From Rathayibacter sp. VKM Ac-2754 (lineage in GTDB: Bacteria > Actinomycetota > Actinomycetes > Actinomycetales > Microbacteriaceae): a DNA stretch of 64,000 nucleotides. This document shows, one piece after another, positions 1 to 8,080 of this stretch. The notes below the pieces were generated by a model, which was not told the DNA's origin, ran no database searches, and was given only the letters and a program-made list of their open reading frames with translations. Within the stretch, counting starts at the first letter, position 1. Each line of letters opens with the position of its first letter. The position numbers and the translations under genes are program-made. The stretch lies in the NCBI RefSeq assembly GCF_009807095.1, contig NZ_WUCC01000013.1, forward strand, positions 21,694-85,693, read 5' to 3'.

Positions 1-1
1 C

Positions 2-730
2 GTGCTGCCGTTCGTCATCCCGATCTACGCGATGCTCACGCGATCCTTCGCCGGCTCGGGCTGGGGCAACTACGCGGCGGTGCTCGCGGTGCCGGGATTC
101 GCCCGCTTCTTCCTCAACTCCGCGATCGTCGCGGGCGGATCGATCATCCTGATCTACCTCACGACGATGATGGCGGCGTTCGGCTTCTCGAAGCTCCGGG
201 TGATGCGCAAGGAGGTCTACTTCTGGATGATGATGGCGGCTCTCACGCTGCCCGAGGTCGTCCTGATCGCGCCGCTCTACGCGACGGCCGTGCGGCTGGA
301 GCTGCTGGGCACGTTCTGGTCGGTGATCCTGCCGATCGCGGCGCTCCAGATCCCCTTCACCGTGCTCATCACGCGCGGGTACGTCGACGGAATCCCCGAC
401 TCGCTGTTCGAGGCGGCGCGGCTCGACGGAGCGGGCACGATGCGCATGTTCTGGTCGATCCTGCTCCCGCTCGCCCGGCCGATGGCGGTCGCCCTGACCG
501 TCCTGGTCCTGATCAACGCGTGGAACGCCTACCTGCTGCCGAAGGTGTTCCTGACGAGCGAGGACATGGGGGTCGTCACCCTGCTGCCCGAGTTCTTCCG
601 CCGGCAGTACAACGACGACACGCCGAAGATCCTCGCGGCCGCGGTGATCACGGCTCTTCCCACGATCGTTGCCTATGTGGCCCTGCAGAAGCAGTTCGAG
701 CGCGGTATGGCCGCGGGCGCGATCAAGTAG
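2..730 (+). CDS. Carbohydrate ABC transporter permease (MalG type), 5' truncated
   Basis: Inner-membrane permease of a sugar ABC importer. The reading frame is open to the window edge, so the first codon seen is internal. About 242 residues are visible against the usual 275-300, so the first transmembrane helix is missing. The visible part has several hydrophobic helices and the cytoplasmic EAA loop (EAARLDGAGTMRMFW, residues about 137-151), which docks on the ATPase, followed by the conserved LPLARP. It ends in AAGAIK, typical of MalG/UgpE-like permeases. The binding protein and the other permease should lie upstream of the window. The downstream sensor, ROK and GH1 genes suggest that a beta-glucoside or related oligosaccharide is imported; the substrate is an inference. 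Confidence 0.93.
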   Translation: MLPFVIPIYAMLTRSFAGSGWGNYAAVLAVPGFARFFLNSAIVAGGSIILIYLTTMMAAFGFSKLRVMRKEVYFWMMMAALTLPEVVLIAPLYATAVRLELLGTFWSVILPIAALQIPFTVLITRGYVDGIPDSLFEAARLDGAGTMRMFWSILLPLARPMAVALTVLVLINAWNAYLLPKVFLTSEDMGVVTLLPEFFRRQYNDDTPKILAAAVITALPTIVAYVALQKQFERGMAAGAIK

Positions 731-751
731 GCCGAGGGGGAGACGAGCACC

Positions 752-802
752 ATGCGGAATCGGAACGAGCGGGTCGCCCCGCGGGCGGAGGCGGAGCAGT
801 GA
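752..802 (+). CDS. 16-residue mini-ORF translationally coupled to the next gene
   Basis: A tiny ATG-started frame (MRNRNERVAPRAEAEQ) lies between the permease and the LacI-like gene. It is preceded by a purine-rich ribosome site (AGGGGGAG, about 9 nt upstream). Its TGA overlaps the GTG start of the next gene in a GTGA arrangement, and the likely ribosome site of that gene (GGAGG) lies inside the mini-ORF. This could be a translational coupler or leader peptide, or chance. No homology is claimed. The peptide is basic and alanine/glutamate-rich with no recognised motif. Confidence 0.4.
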   Translation: MRNRNERVAPRAEAEQ

Positions 803-1596
803 ACGGGATCGGACTCGCGGTGGCGCGGAGCAGGAGGGACGACCGGTTCGTCCAGTCCCTGATCCACGCCCTCGCCGACCCCCTCGTCGAGGAGGGCCTG
901 AGCCTCACCACCGCCGTGGTCGAGGATGCGCAGGCCGAGGAGCGCGTCTACCGGCACTGGGCCGACGTGGGCGGGATCGGCGGAGTGGCGCTGCTGGGCG
1001 TCGAGCAGGACGACCCGCGCGTCGCCCTGCTGACCTCGCTGGGCTTCCCCGTCGCGGGAGTGGTCGACTCGGCCGTCGAGACGGACATCCCCGCGGTGGT
1101 GGTCGACTTCGACGCCTCGATCGACGTCCTCCGCGCGTTCCTCGACACGCGACCGCAGCGTCGCATCGTGTTCATCAGCGCCACCCTCGAGGGCGAGTCC
1201 GCCGACGGCCGAGCGGCAGCGATGGAGATCGCCGAGCTCGGCGGGGCCTTCGAGGTCGTCCGCACCGAGCACAGCACCGCCGCGGCGGTCGCCGCCGGGG
1301 CGGCCGCCCTCGCCTCCGGACCGGTGACGCTCGTCTTCGACAGCGACATCCCGGCGGCGGCGGCGCTCGAGTCGTACAGCGCGCAGGGTCTGCGGGTGCC
1401 GGACGACGTGGCGATCGTCTCGTGGACGGACTCGGCCCTCTGCCGCGGGGCGAGCCGCTCCCTGACGGCCATCGACCGGCGCGGCAGCGAGATCGGCGCC
1501 CTGCTCGGGACGAGGATGCTGGCCGCGGTGGCCGGCGACCGGACGACCCGCGTGCGCGCCCCGCGCCCGTTCGTCGTGGCGGGGGAGACGGCATGA
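799..1596 (+). CDS. LacI/GalR-type ligand-binding domain protein without helix-turn-helix
   Basis: A 265-residue protein with the periplasmic-binding-protein fold of LacI/GalR regulators. It runs from IGLAVARS..DDRFVQSLIHAL at the N-terminus to LRVPDDVAIVSWTDS and the C-terminal LTAIDRRGSEIGALL motif seen in LacI members. Full-length LacI proteins are about 330-350 residues and begin with a roughly 55-residue DNA-binding head. Here the GTG start, fixed by the overlapping GTGA, leaves no room for it. The next gene, a ROK protein, carries a helix-turn-helix. The protein may act as a detached effector sensor or may have lost function. Sugar binding is inferred from the family and neighbours. Confidence 0.75.
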   Translation: MNGIGLAVARSRRDDRFVQSLIHALADPLVEEGLSLTTAVVEDAQAEERVYRHWADVGGIGGVALLGVEQDDPRVALLTSLGFPVAGVVDSAVETDIPAVVVDFDASIDVLRAFLDTRPQRRIVFISATLEGESADGRAAAMEIAELGGAFEVVRTEHSTAAAVAAGAAALASGPVTLVFDSDIPAAAALESYSAQGLRVPDDVAIVSWTDSALCRGASRSLTAIDRRGSEIGALLGTRMLAAVAGDRTTRVRAPRPFVVAGETA

Positions 1597-2861
1597 GCGG
1601 CATCAGGAGGCTCGGGCCGTCGTCCGAGAACACCCGCAGCGCGATCCTCGACATGATCCGCTCGAGCGGGACGGTGAGCCGCATCGAGCTGGCCGAGATG
1701 TCGGGACTGACCGCCACGTCCATCACCAAGATCGTCAAGTCGCTGCTCGACGACGGGCTCGTCATCGAGACCGGCTTCGGCGACTCGACCGGCGGCAAGC
1801 GGCGCAGTCTGCTCGAGCTGAACCCCCGGGCGCGCTTCGCCGTCGGCGTCTCGCTCGACGACGCGCGCCTCACCTACGTGGTCACCGATCTCGGCGGCAC
1901 CGTCGTCGGTCAGCTGGTGTCGCCGGGAGTCGGCAGGGCCGCGCCGAGCGTCGAGATCCAGCGGATCGCCGAGGAGCTCGAGCAGCTGCTGCGCCGACTG
2001 CACATCCCCGCGGGCGATGTCGTCGGCGTCGGAGTCGCCGGAGCCGGACTCGACCTCGGAGCCGGCGCGGAGCGGCTCTCCGTCACGGCGGAGCACTGGG
2101 ACTCCTTCGCGCTCCGCGAGGCGCTCGAGAGCCGGATCGGCCTGCCGGTCGTCCGCGACAACGACGCCGCCTGCGCCGCGCTCGGCCAGTTCTGGGTCGG
2201 GCGGATCCCGGCCACCCAGGACTTCGCGACCCTGTACATGTCGAACGGGTTCGGCATGGGGCTGATGGTCGGCGGCAGCGTCGCGCGCGGCGCCTCCTCG
2301 AACGTCGGCGAGATCGGCCACATGGTGCTCGACATCGACGGCCCCGCCTGCTGGTGCGGGTCGCGGGGGTGCCTCGAGATCCTCGCCGCTCCGAGAGCCG
2401 TCGTCGCGAAGGCGCGGCGCGACGCCGGATTGAGCGCCGAACTCGGACTCACAGGGGAGGACGGCGGGCTGCGCCACGACTTCGGCGCGATCGGCCGCGG
2501 AGCCGCCGGCGGCGAGGAGCGCTGCGTCGCCCTGATCGAGTCGTCGGCCCGCTACGTCGGTGCGGCTGTGCTCTCGGTGGTCAATCTGCTCGATCTCGAC
2601 CGCGTCTACCTGCAGGGCCCGGGCTTCGCCGACGCCGGAGCCCTGTACGTCAGGACGATCCGCGATCTCGTCACCCGTCTCGCCCGCACGAGGTCCATCC
2701 ACTCCGTCTCGGTCGAGCTCGCCGACCCGGGACTCACGGCGGCGGCGGTCGGGGCGGCGACCCTGGCGCTCCAGCACGTGCTGACACCCCATGCGCGGGC
2801 GGAGCGGACCGACGACCGCGACTCCGCTCCCCGGCAGGCGGTGGCCTCCGCGCTCGGCTGA
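1593..2861 (+). CDS. ROK family transcriptional regulator
   Basis: A 422-residue ROK (repressor/ORF/kinase) protein. The N-terminus holds a winged helix-turn-helix (RSAILDMIRSSGTVSRIELA, then GLTATSITKIVKSLLDDGLV). The ROK sugar-kinase-like fold follows, with the zinc site around His243 (EIGHM...CWCGSRGCLE). It overlaps the upstream gene by ATGA, so it belongs to the same operon. The domain order matches NagC/XylR-type repressors, which sense sugars. The kinase-like phosphate loop is poorly conserved (YMSNGFGMGLMVGG), which favours a regulator over a kinase. It probably controls the surrounding sugar-uptake and GH1 operon. Confidence 0.92.
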   Translation: MSGIRRLGPSSENTRSAILDMIRSSGTVSRIELAEMSGLTATSITKIVKSLLDDGLVIETGFGDSTGGKRRSLLELNPRARFAVGVSLDDARLTYVVTDLGGTVVGQLVSPGVGRAAPSVEIQRIAEELEQLLRRLHIPAGDVVGVGVAGAGLDLGAGAERLSVTAEHWDSFALREALESRIGLPVVRDNDAACAALGQFWVGRIPATQDFATLYMSNGFGMGLMVGGSVARGASSNVGEIGHMVLDIDGPACWCGSRGCLEILAAPRAVVAKARRDAGLSAELGLTGEDGGLRHDFGAIGRGAAGGEERCVALIESSARYVGAAVLSVVNLLDLDRVYLQGPGFADAGALYVRTIRDLVTRLARTRSIHSVSVELADPGLTAAAVGAATLALQHVLTPHARAERTDDRDSAPRQAVASALG

Positions 2862-2985
2862 CCCCCCGTTCCTCCCTCCTCCTGCTTCCGCGGCTCTCGA
2901 GCCGCGTGCCCCGTCTCACTCCGAGACCCTGCGGCTCCGCCGCGCCCACGAGCATCCGCTCACCCTCACGAAAGGACCGGCACCT

Positions 2986-3756
2986 GTGGCCATTCGATCC
3001 GTCCTCCTCAACGTCGCCGACATCGACCGCTCGGTCGACTTCTACACGCGCTTCCTCGGCGTCGAGGTCGTCGAGGCGAGCGCGGACGCCGCCGTCCTCG
3101 ACGCCGTCACCGCGACCCTCCGCCTCGCCCGCCTCGACGAGGCCGAGGCCAGCAGCTTCGAGCCGGACGACCTCCAGGCGGGATTCCGTCACGTCGGCTT
3201 CAAGGTGGCCGACCTCGACGACCGGGTCGAGGCGCTCCACGCCGCCGGCGTCCCCTTCCAGCTCGAGCCGATCCACGCCGAGGGCGACGTCCGCATCACC
3301 TTCTTCTACGACCCGGACGGCACCCTCCTCGAGCTCGTCGAGGGACCGCTGCAGTACCACGAGGTCTACGACCGGGACGCGGTCGACCGCGACTGGGGAC
3401 TCGGCACCCCCTCGCGCCCCCGCTTCGACCACGTCGCCGAGACCGTCTCGGATCTCGCGCGGACGAGGGACTACTTCGCGGGCCTCGGCTACCGGCGGAT
3501 GTCGGGCATCCACCAGCCCAGCGACCCGCGCGGCTTCGAGATCGACTTCCTGCGCGACGGCGACAGCTCCCTCGAGATCTTCACCTACGAGCGGGCCGAG
3601 AAGTCGCACCGCGCCCCCCAGCTGCGCGCACCGGGCTTCGTGGCCGCCGAGTTCGTCGGCACCGTGCCCGCGACGGCGCAGCCGGTCGGGACGCTCGACG
3701 GGGTCGACTACTACTCCGACGCCGACGGCCTCGTCCACGCCGTGGCAGCGGAATGA
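2986..3756 (+). CDS. Two-domain VOC (glyoxalase/dioxygenase-fold) protein
   Basis: A 256-residue protein made of two vicinal-oxygen-chelate modules. The first starts at IRSVLLNVADIDRSVDFYTRFLGVEVVE and includes FRHVGFKVADLDDRVEALHAAG and FFYDPDGTLLELVEG. The second starts at PRFDHVAETVSDLARTRDYFAGLGY. The His/Glu pattern of the first module resembles a metal-binding VOC site; substrate and reaction are unknown. The GTG start was chosen because a GAAAGGA ribosome site lies just upstream and the frame further upstream is low-complexity proline/arginine. It overlaps the following aldo/keto reductase by ATGA, so the two are co-expressed. Confidence 0.82.
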   Translation: MAIRSVLLNVADIDRSVDFYTRFLGVEVVEASADAAVLDAVTATLRLARLDEAEASSFEPDDLQAGFRHVGFKVADLDDRVEALHAAGVPFQLEPIHAEGDVRITFFYDPDGTLLELVEGPLQYHEVYDRDAVDRDWGLGTPSRPRFDHVAETVSDLARTRDYFAGLGYRRMSGIHQPSDPRGFEIDFLRDGDSSLEIFTYERAEKSHRAPQLRAPGFVAAEFVGTVPATAQPVGTLDGVDYYSDADGLVHAVAAE

Positions 3757-4709
3757 CGGCGACGGGGAGCCTCCGCCCGCTCGGGGCGACGGGTCTGCGC
3801 GTGAGCCCGATCACTCTCGGCGGCGGACCGCTCGGCAGCATGCCCGAGAACTTCGGCTACGACGTCGCGGAGCGGGACGCGATCGACCTGGTCCGGGCGG
3901 TGCTCGACAGTCCGATCAGGACGATCGACACGTCGAACGGGTACTCGGCGGGCCGGAGCGAGCAGCGGATCGGAGCGGGCATCGCGGAGCACGGCGGGCT
4001 CCCCGACGACGTCGTCGTGATCACCAAGGTCGATCCGAGCGGCGACGACTACAGCGGCGACCGCGTGCGGCGCTCGCTGGAGGAGAGCCGCACCCGCCTC
4101 GGCATCGACCCGCTGCCCCTCGTCCACCTGCACGACCCGGAGTACCACGACTTCGCGGCGATCACGGGCCCGGGCGGCGCTCTCGAGGCGCTGGTCGCGG
4201 CGAGGGAGAGCGGAGAGATCGGCTCGCTCGGTCTCGCGGGCGGCGACGTCCGCGAGATGAGCCGCTACCTCGAGCTCGGCGTCTTCGACGTCGTCCTCGT
4301 GCACAACCGGTGGACCCTCGTCGACCGCAGCGCCGGTCCGCTCCTCGAGCGGGCGGCCGAGCTCGGGGTCGGAGTCGTCAACGCGGCGGTCCTGGGCGGC
4401 GGCATCCTGGCCGATCCGACCGGGAGGATCACGCGCTACGGCTACCGGGAGGCGTCGCCCGCGACGCTGGCCGCCGTGGAGTCGCTCCGGCGGGTCTGCC
4501 GCGCCTGGGGCACCGATCTCGCGACCGCCGCGATCAGGTTCTCGACCCGGCAGGAGCGGATCGGCTCCACCGTCGTCGGGATCAGCCGGATCGAGCGCCT
4601 CACCCCGACGCTCGCCGCCGCCGAGATCGAGCTCCCGGACGAGTTCTGGGCCGAGCTCGAGTCGCACCTGCCGACGCCCGACAACTGGCTCGACGCGCCG
4701 TCGACCTGA
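3753..4709 (+). CDS. Aldo/keto reductase (aldose/fucose dehydrogenase-like)
   Basis: A 318-residue NAD(P)-dependent oxidoreductase with a TIM-barrel fold. Visible signatures are the N-terminal LGATGLRVSPITLGGGPLG, the Asp/Tyr catalytic region (IDTSNGYSAGRSEQRIG), a catalytic-lysine region (VVITKVDPSG) and LVHLHDPE. It resembles the D-threo-aldose/L-fucose dehydrogenase and pyridoxal dehydrogenase branch, in which the AKR often works in the oxidative direction. The start overlaps the VOC gene (ATGA). Within a sugar operon it plausibly oxidises a released aldose; this is inference. Confidence 0.88.
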   Translation: MTATGSLRPLGATGLRVSPITLGGGPLGSMPENFGYDVAERDAIDLVRAVLDSPIRTIDTSNGYSAGRSEQRIGAGIAEHGGLPDDVVVITKVDPSGDDYSGDRVRRSLEESRTRLGIDPLPLVHLHDPEYHDFAAITGPGGALEALVAARESGEIGSLGLAGGDVREMSRYLELGVFDVVLVHNRWTLVDRSAGPLLERAAELGVGVVNAAVLGGGILADPTGRITRYGYREASPATLAAVESLRRVCRAWGTDLATAAIRFSTRQERIGSTVVGISRIERLTPTLAAAEIELPDEFWAELESHLPTPDNWLDAPST

Positions 4710-4754
4710 CCCGCGTCATTCCTGCACACCACACCTCTCACGAATCGAGTCACC

Positions 4755-5117
4755 ATGCCTCTCGTCCGCATCGACATGCACGAGCCCCTCGCCGACCTCC
4801 GCCCGCAGATGAGCGCCGCGATCCACAGCGCGCTCGTCGACGGCTGGGAGATGCCGGCCGACGACCTGTTCCAGATCTTCCAGCTGCACGCGCAGGGCGA
4901 CCTGTTCTACAGCCGGACGTTCCCCGACGCCGACAGGACCGACATCGTGTTCGTCCAGATCCTCGCCTACACCGGCTACAGCCCCGAGGTGAAGCAGCGC
5001 GGCGCCGCCCTGATCGTCGAGCGGCTCGCCGAGCTCGGCATCGAGCGAGACGACATCCTGATCGCCCTCAGCGAGAACGGCGACGGCGACTGGCTCGCTC
5101 CGTCGAAGGAGGCCTGA
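4755..5117 (+). CDS. Tautomerase family protein
   Basis: A 120-residue protein starting MPLVRIDMHEPL. After methionine removal Pro1 would be the catalytic base typical of 4-oxalocrotonate tautomerase/MIF-fold enzymes. The length and the sequences FQLHAQGDLFYSRTF and VQILAYTGYSPEVKQ fit the two-unit tautomerase_2 type rather than the 62-residue 4-OT type. It presumably interconverts keto and enol forms of a catabolic intermediate. It follows the AKR gene at 45 bp and is 1 bp from the GH1 gene, so it is in the same operon. The exact substrate is unknown. Confidence 0.82.
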   Translation: MPLVRIDMHEPLADLRPQMSAAIHSALVDGWEMPADDLFQIFQLHAQGDLFYSRTFPDADRTDIVFVQILAYTGYSPEVKQRGAALIVERLAELGIERDDILIALSENGDGDWLAPSKEA

Positions 5118-5118
5118 C

Positions 5119-6495
5119 GTGCACCGCAGCGACTTCCCCGCCGACTTCGTCTGGGGCACGGCGACGGCGGCGTACCAGATCGAGGGCGCCGTGGCCGAGG
5201 ACGGCCGGGGCGACAGCATCTGGGACGCCTTCGCCCGCACACCCGGCGCCATCGCCGACGGTCGCACGGGCGACCCGGCCGACGACCACTACCACCGCTT
5301 CGGCGAGGACACCGCGATCATGGCCGACCTCGGTGTCGACGCCTACCGCTTCTCGATCTCGTGGTCGCGGATCCAGGCCGAGGGCACCGGCGCGGCGAAC
5401 GCCGCCGGCATCGGCTTCTACCGTCGGCTCGCGGAGGGCCTGCTCGAGCGGGGAGTGACGCCGTGGGCGACGCTCTACCACTGGGACCTCCCGCAGGCGC
5501 TCGAGGAGCGCGGCGGCTGGCTCGAGCGCGACACCGCGCTGCGCTTCGCCGACTACGCCGCGCTCGTCGCCGAGTCGCTGGGCGACGTCGTCACCGACTG
5601 GATCACCCTGAACGAGCCGTGGTGCTCGTCGTTCCTCGGCTACGCGAGCGGCGTGCACGCGCCGGGGCGGACGGAGGGCACGGCGGCCGCCCGCGCGGCG
5701 CACCACCTGCTGCTCGGGCACGGGCTCGCGCTCCCGCGCGTCCGCGAGGCCGTGCCCGACGCCTCCGTGGGCATCACGCTCAACCTCTACTCGGTGCGCG
5801 CCGCCTCCGACAGCGCCGCCGACCGGGACGCCGCGCGCCGCATCGACGGCCTGGGCAACCGGCTCTTCCTCGACCCCGTGCTGACGGGCGCGTACCCCGA
5901 GGACGTGCTCGCCGACCTCGGCGAGCGGGAGTGGTTCGCGGAGCACGCGCCGGCGGAGGACCTCGCGGCGATCGCGGCACCGATCGACTTCCTCGGCATC
6001 AACTACTACAGCCGCCACACGGTCCGCACCGGTACGGAGTCGGCGGAGGCGAGCTCCTACCCCGGCAGCGAGTCGGTCGAGTTCGTCGACACCGGTGCGC
6101 CGCGGACCCGGATGGGCTGGGAGATCCATCCCGACGGTCTGCTGGACGTGCTGGCCCAGGCGAATGCGCTCGCGCCGTCGCTGCCGCTCGTCGTGACCGA
6201 GAACGGCTCGGCCTACGACGATGTCGTGGAGCCGGACGGCTCGATCCACGATCCCGAGCGGACGGCGTACCTCGAGCAGCACGTGGCGGCCTGCCGGAAG
6301 GCGGTCGAGCGGGGGCTGCCCCTGCGCGGCTACTTCGTCTGGTCACTGATGGACAACTTCGAGTGGGCCTGGGGCTACACGCGGCGCTTCGGCCTCGTGC
6401 ACGTCGACTACGAGACGCAGCGCCGCACGCTCAAGACGAGCGCCCGCTGGTTCGCCCGCTTCCTCGGCGGGAGGTCGGCGGGCGACACGCCCTAG
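5119..6495 (+). CDS. GH1 beta-glucosidase
   Basis: A 458-residue retaining beta-glycosidase of family GH1, complete in length. The N-terminal signature FVWGTATAAYQIEGAV..DGRGDSIWD is present. The acid/base is Glu166 in TLNEPW, and the nucleophile is Glu361 in TENGS. The C-terminal aglycone region WSLMDNFEWAWGYTRRFGLVHVDY is also conserved. There is no signal peptide, so it acts in the cytoplasm on imported beta-glucosides, consistent with the ABC permease and sensors upstream. The GTG start lies 1 nt after the tautomerase stop. Its TAG stop overlaps the stop of the opposite-strand gene (CTAG). Confidence 0.96.
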   Translation: MHRSDFPADFVWGTATAAYQIEGAVAEDGRGDSIWDAFARTPGAIADGRTGDPADDHYHRFGEDTAIMADLGVDAYRFSISWSRIQAEGTGAANAAGIGFYRRLAEGLLERGVTPWATLYHWDLPQALEERGGWLERDTALRFADYAALVAESLGDVVTDWITLNEPWCSSFLGYASGVHAPGRTEGTAAARAAHHLLLGHGLALPRVREAVPDASVGITLNLYSVRAASDSAADRDAARRIDGLGNRLFLDPVLTGAYPEDVLADLGEREWFAEHAPAEDLAAIAAPIDFLGINYYSRHTVRTGTESAEASSYPGSESVEFVDTGAPRTRMGWEIHPDGLLDVLAQANALAPSLPLVVTENGSAYDDVVEPDGSIHDPERTAYLEQHVAACRKAVERGLPLRGYFVWSLMDNFEWAWGYTRRFGLVHVDYETQRRTLKTSARWFARFLGGRSAGDTP

Positions 6496-6980
6496 CGGGC
6501 GGCCCCGAAGAGGCTGCCCGCGGCGGGTCCGGTGGTCGGGTCGAACACCGCGCAGAAGACGGTGCGGTCGCCGTGGCGCCAGCTGACCTCGGAGGGGACG
6601 AAGCTGCGGTACTCGAGGGCGGAGTCGCCGTAGGCGATCCCGATGGTGGGCGGGAACTCGGGCTCGCAGGCGGCCTCGGCCTGGGCGAGGAGCGTGTTCC
6701 TGCTGGTGTAGTCGGCGCCGGGCTGCGCGAAGGCGTGGAAGACCTCGAGGTCGTGCACGTCCGCGCAGGGGACGAGGTCGACGTCGGCGACGCGATCGTC
6801 GTCGGGCTCGAGCAGGCAGTCGCCCTTGCGGACCGAGAACGCGTCGCCGACGCCCGCGGTCACCACCACTCCGCCCTCGTCGCGCACCGCCTCCGGAGCG
6901 CCGGAGCCGACCACGGAGGAGCAGCCCGCGAGGGGCAGCGCGAGCGCCACCGCGATCAGCGCGCCGGTGCGCCGCCTCAT
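6492..6980 (-). CDS. Lipoprotein with septum-formation-like domain
   Basis: A 162-residue secreted lipoprotein. An Arg-rich n-region, a hydrophobic stretch and a lipobox LAGC (Cys20) are visible. The mature part (FSVRKGDCLLEPDD...VPCADVHDLEVFHAF) has the paired cysteines and the 'GDC..V.C...H..EV' pattern of actinobacterial septum-formation family proteins (PF13845 type). Its role is uncertain; it is probably envelope-associated. It overlaps the upstream phosphatase gene by ATGA, so it is the second gene of a two-gene operon. Its stop overlaps the convergent GH1 stop. Confidence 0.8.
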   Translation of the reverse strand: MRRRTGALIAVALALPLAGCSSVVGSGAPEAVRDEGGVVVTAGVGDAFSVRKGDCLLEPDDDRVADVDLVPCADVHDLEVFHAFAQPGADYTSRNTLLAQAEAACEPEFPPTIGIAYGDSALEYRSFVPSEVSWRHGDRTVFCAVFDPTTGPAAGSLFGAAR

Positions 6981-7759
6981 CGGCGCGCCGCGATGCGGAG
7001 CACGGTGTCGTGCAGGACGCCGTTGGTCGCGAGGGCGCTGCCGTGCCACGGCCCCGGCTCGCCGTCGACGGAGGTGAACCGGCCGCCCGCCTCCTCGACG
7101 ATCGGCACGAGCGCCGCCAGGTCGTAGGGCTTCACGTCGAACTCGCCCGCGCCGTCGATGAGGCCCTCGGCGACGAGCATGTAGGCCCAGGCATCGCCGT
7201 ACGCGCGATCGCGGAAGACCGAGCGGGCGAGTTCGAGGAGCTGCTCGAGGCGGCCGGCTCCGTCCCACTGCTGGATGCTGTTGTAGCTGAAGGTCGCGTC
7301 GGCGAGATCGGCGACCTGCGAGACGCGGATGCGGCGCGGCTCCGCGCCGTCGAGCACCCACGCGCCCGATCCCGTCGCCGCCCACCAGCGCTTGCCGAGC
7401 GCGGGGGAGGAGACGACTCCGACCACCGGCACCCCGTCGACGGCGAGGGCGATCAGCGTCGCCCAGATCGGCACGCCGCGCAGGAAGTGGGCGGTGCCGT
7501 CGATCGGATCGAGGATCCACTGCCGCCGGGGGTCGCCGCCCGAGGTGCCGAACTCCTCACCGAGGATCGAATCGTCGGGGCGCTCGGCCTCGAGCAGCCC
7601 GCGGATCGCCTCCTCGACCGCGCGGTCGGCGTCGGTCACGGGCGTGTGGTCGGGCTTGGTGGTGACGACGAGGTCGAGAGCGCGGAACCGCTCGCGGGAG
7701 ATCGCGTCGGCGGCGTCGGCGAGACGGAGGGCGAGGCGGAGGTCGTCGTCGAGAGTCAC
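6977..7759 (-). CDS. Inositol monophosphatase-family phosphatase (HisN-like)
   Basis: A 260-residue Mg-dependent phosphatase. The metal site WILDPIDGTAHFLRG and the upstream EEFG acidic motif are intact, and the C-terminal GDAWAYMLVAEG...DVKPYDLAALVPIVEEAGG is the IMPase signature. Many actinobacteria use this family as histidinol-phosphatase, so HisN is possible; inositol-1-phosphatase is the alternative. The GTG start at 7759 was preferred over upstream codons because TATCGT (7772-7767) sits 7 nt before it, a leaderless arrangement, and because VTLDDDLRLALRLADAAD is the usual N-terminus of the family. Confidence 0.88.
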   Translation of the reverse strand: MTLDDDLRLALRLADAADAISRERFRALDLVVTTKPDHTPVTDADRAVEEAIRGLLEAERPDDSILGEEFGTSGGDPRRQWILDPIDGTAHFLRGVPIWATLIALAVDGVPVVGVVSSPALGKRWWAATGSGAWVLDGAEPRRIRVSQVADLADATFSYNSIQQWDGAGRLEQLLELARSVFRDRAYGDAWAYMLVAEGLIDGAGEFDVKPYDLAALVPIVEEAGGRFTSVDGEPGPWHGSALATNGVLHDTVLRIAARR

Positions 7760-7818
7760 GGGTTCCACGATACCGGCGGGGCCCTCGAGGACCCCGGCAC
7801 CGCCGCCGGCCCGCCGAT

Positions 7819-7848
7819 TTGACGAACCGCGCATGAGTCACCTAGTGT
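7819..7848 (+). promoter_or_regulatory. Promoter of tRNA-Lys
   Basis: TTGACG (7819-7824), an 18-bp spacer and TAGTGT (7843-7848) lie about 40 bp before the tRNA. This is a reasonable housekeeping sigma promoter for a stable RNA gene. Confidence 0.6.
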
Positions 7849-7887
7849 TATCCCTCGGTTCGGCATGCACTGTTCGCCGGTCCGAAC

Positions 7888-7960
7888 GCACCTCTAGCTC
7901 AATCGGCAGAGCAACTGACTCTTAATCAGTGGGTTCTCGGTTCAAGTCCGAGGGGGTGCA
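7888..7960 (+). tRNA. tRNA-Lys (anticodon CTT)
   Basis: A 73-nt cloverleaf. The acceptor stem GCACCTC pairs with GGGGTGC, and the anticodon loop CTCTTAA gives anticodon CTT. The T arm is CTCGG-TTCAAGT-CCGAG and the discriminator is A. The 3' CCA is not encoded. Confidence 0.96.
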
Positions 7961-8080
7961 CCCTCCGAAACGCTCGCCCCGGCATCATCGCCGAGACGGG
8001 CGTTTCGTCGTTCAGCGTCGAGCTCCGGATCGCCTCTCTGCAGGCACCCCCACGCAGGCCACGCCGAACGAAAGGCACTC

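Noticed and set aside
948..2792. A long minus-strand open frame opposite the LacI/ROK genes
   Set aside because: It mirrors the third-position GC of the plus-strand genes and has no motifs.
2354..5458. A 1034-residue open frame across five genes
   Set aside because: It is out of frame with the ROK, VOC, AKR, tautomerase and GH1 genes, all of which have recognisable motifs and ribosome sites, and its own sequence is Arg/Ser/Pro-rich.
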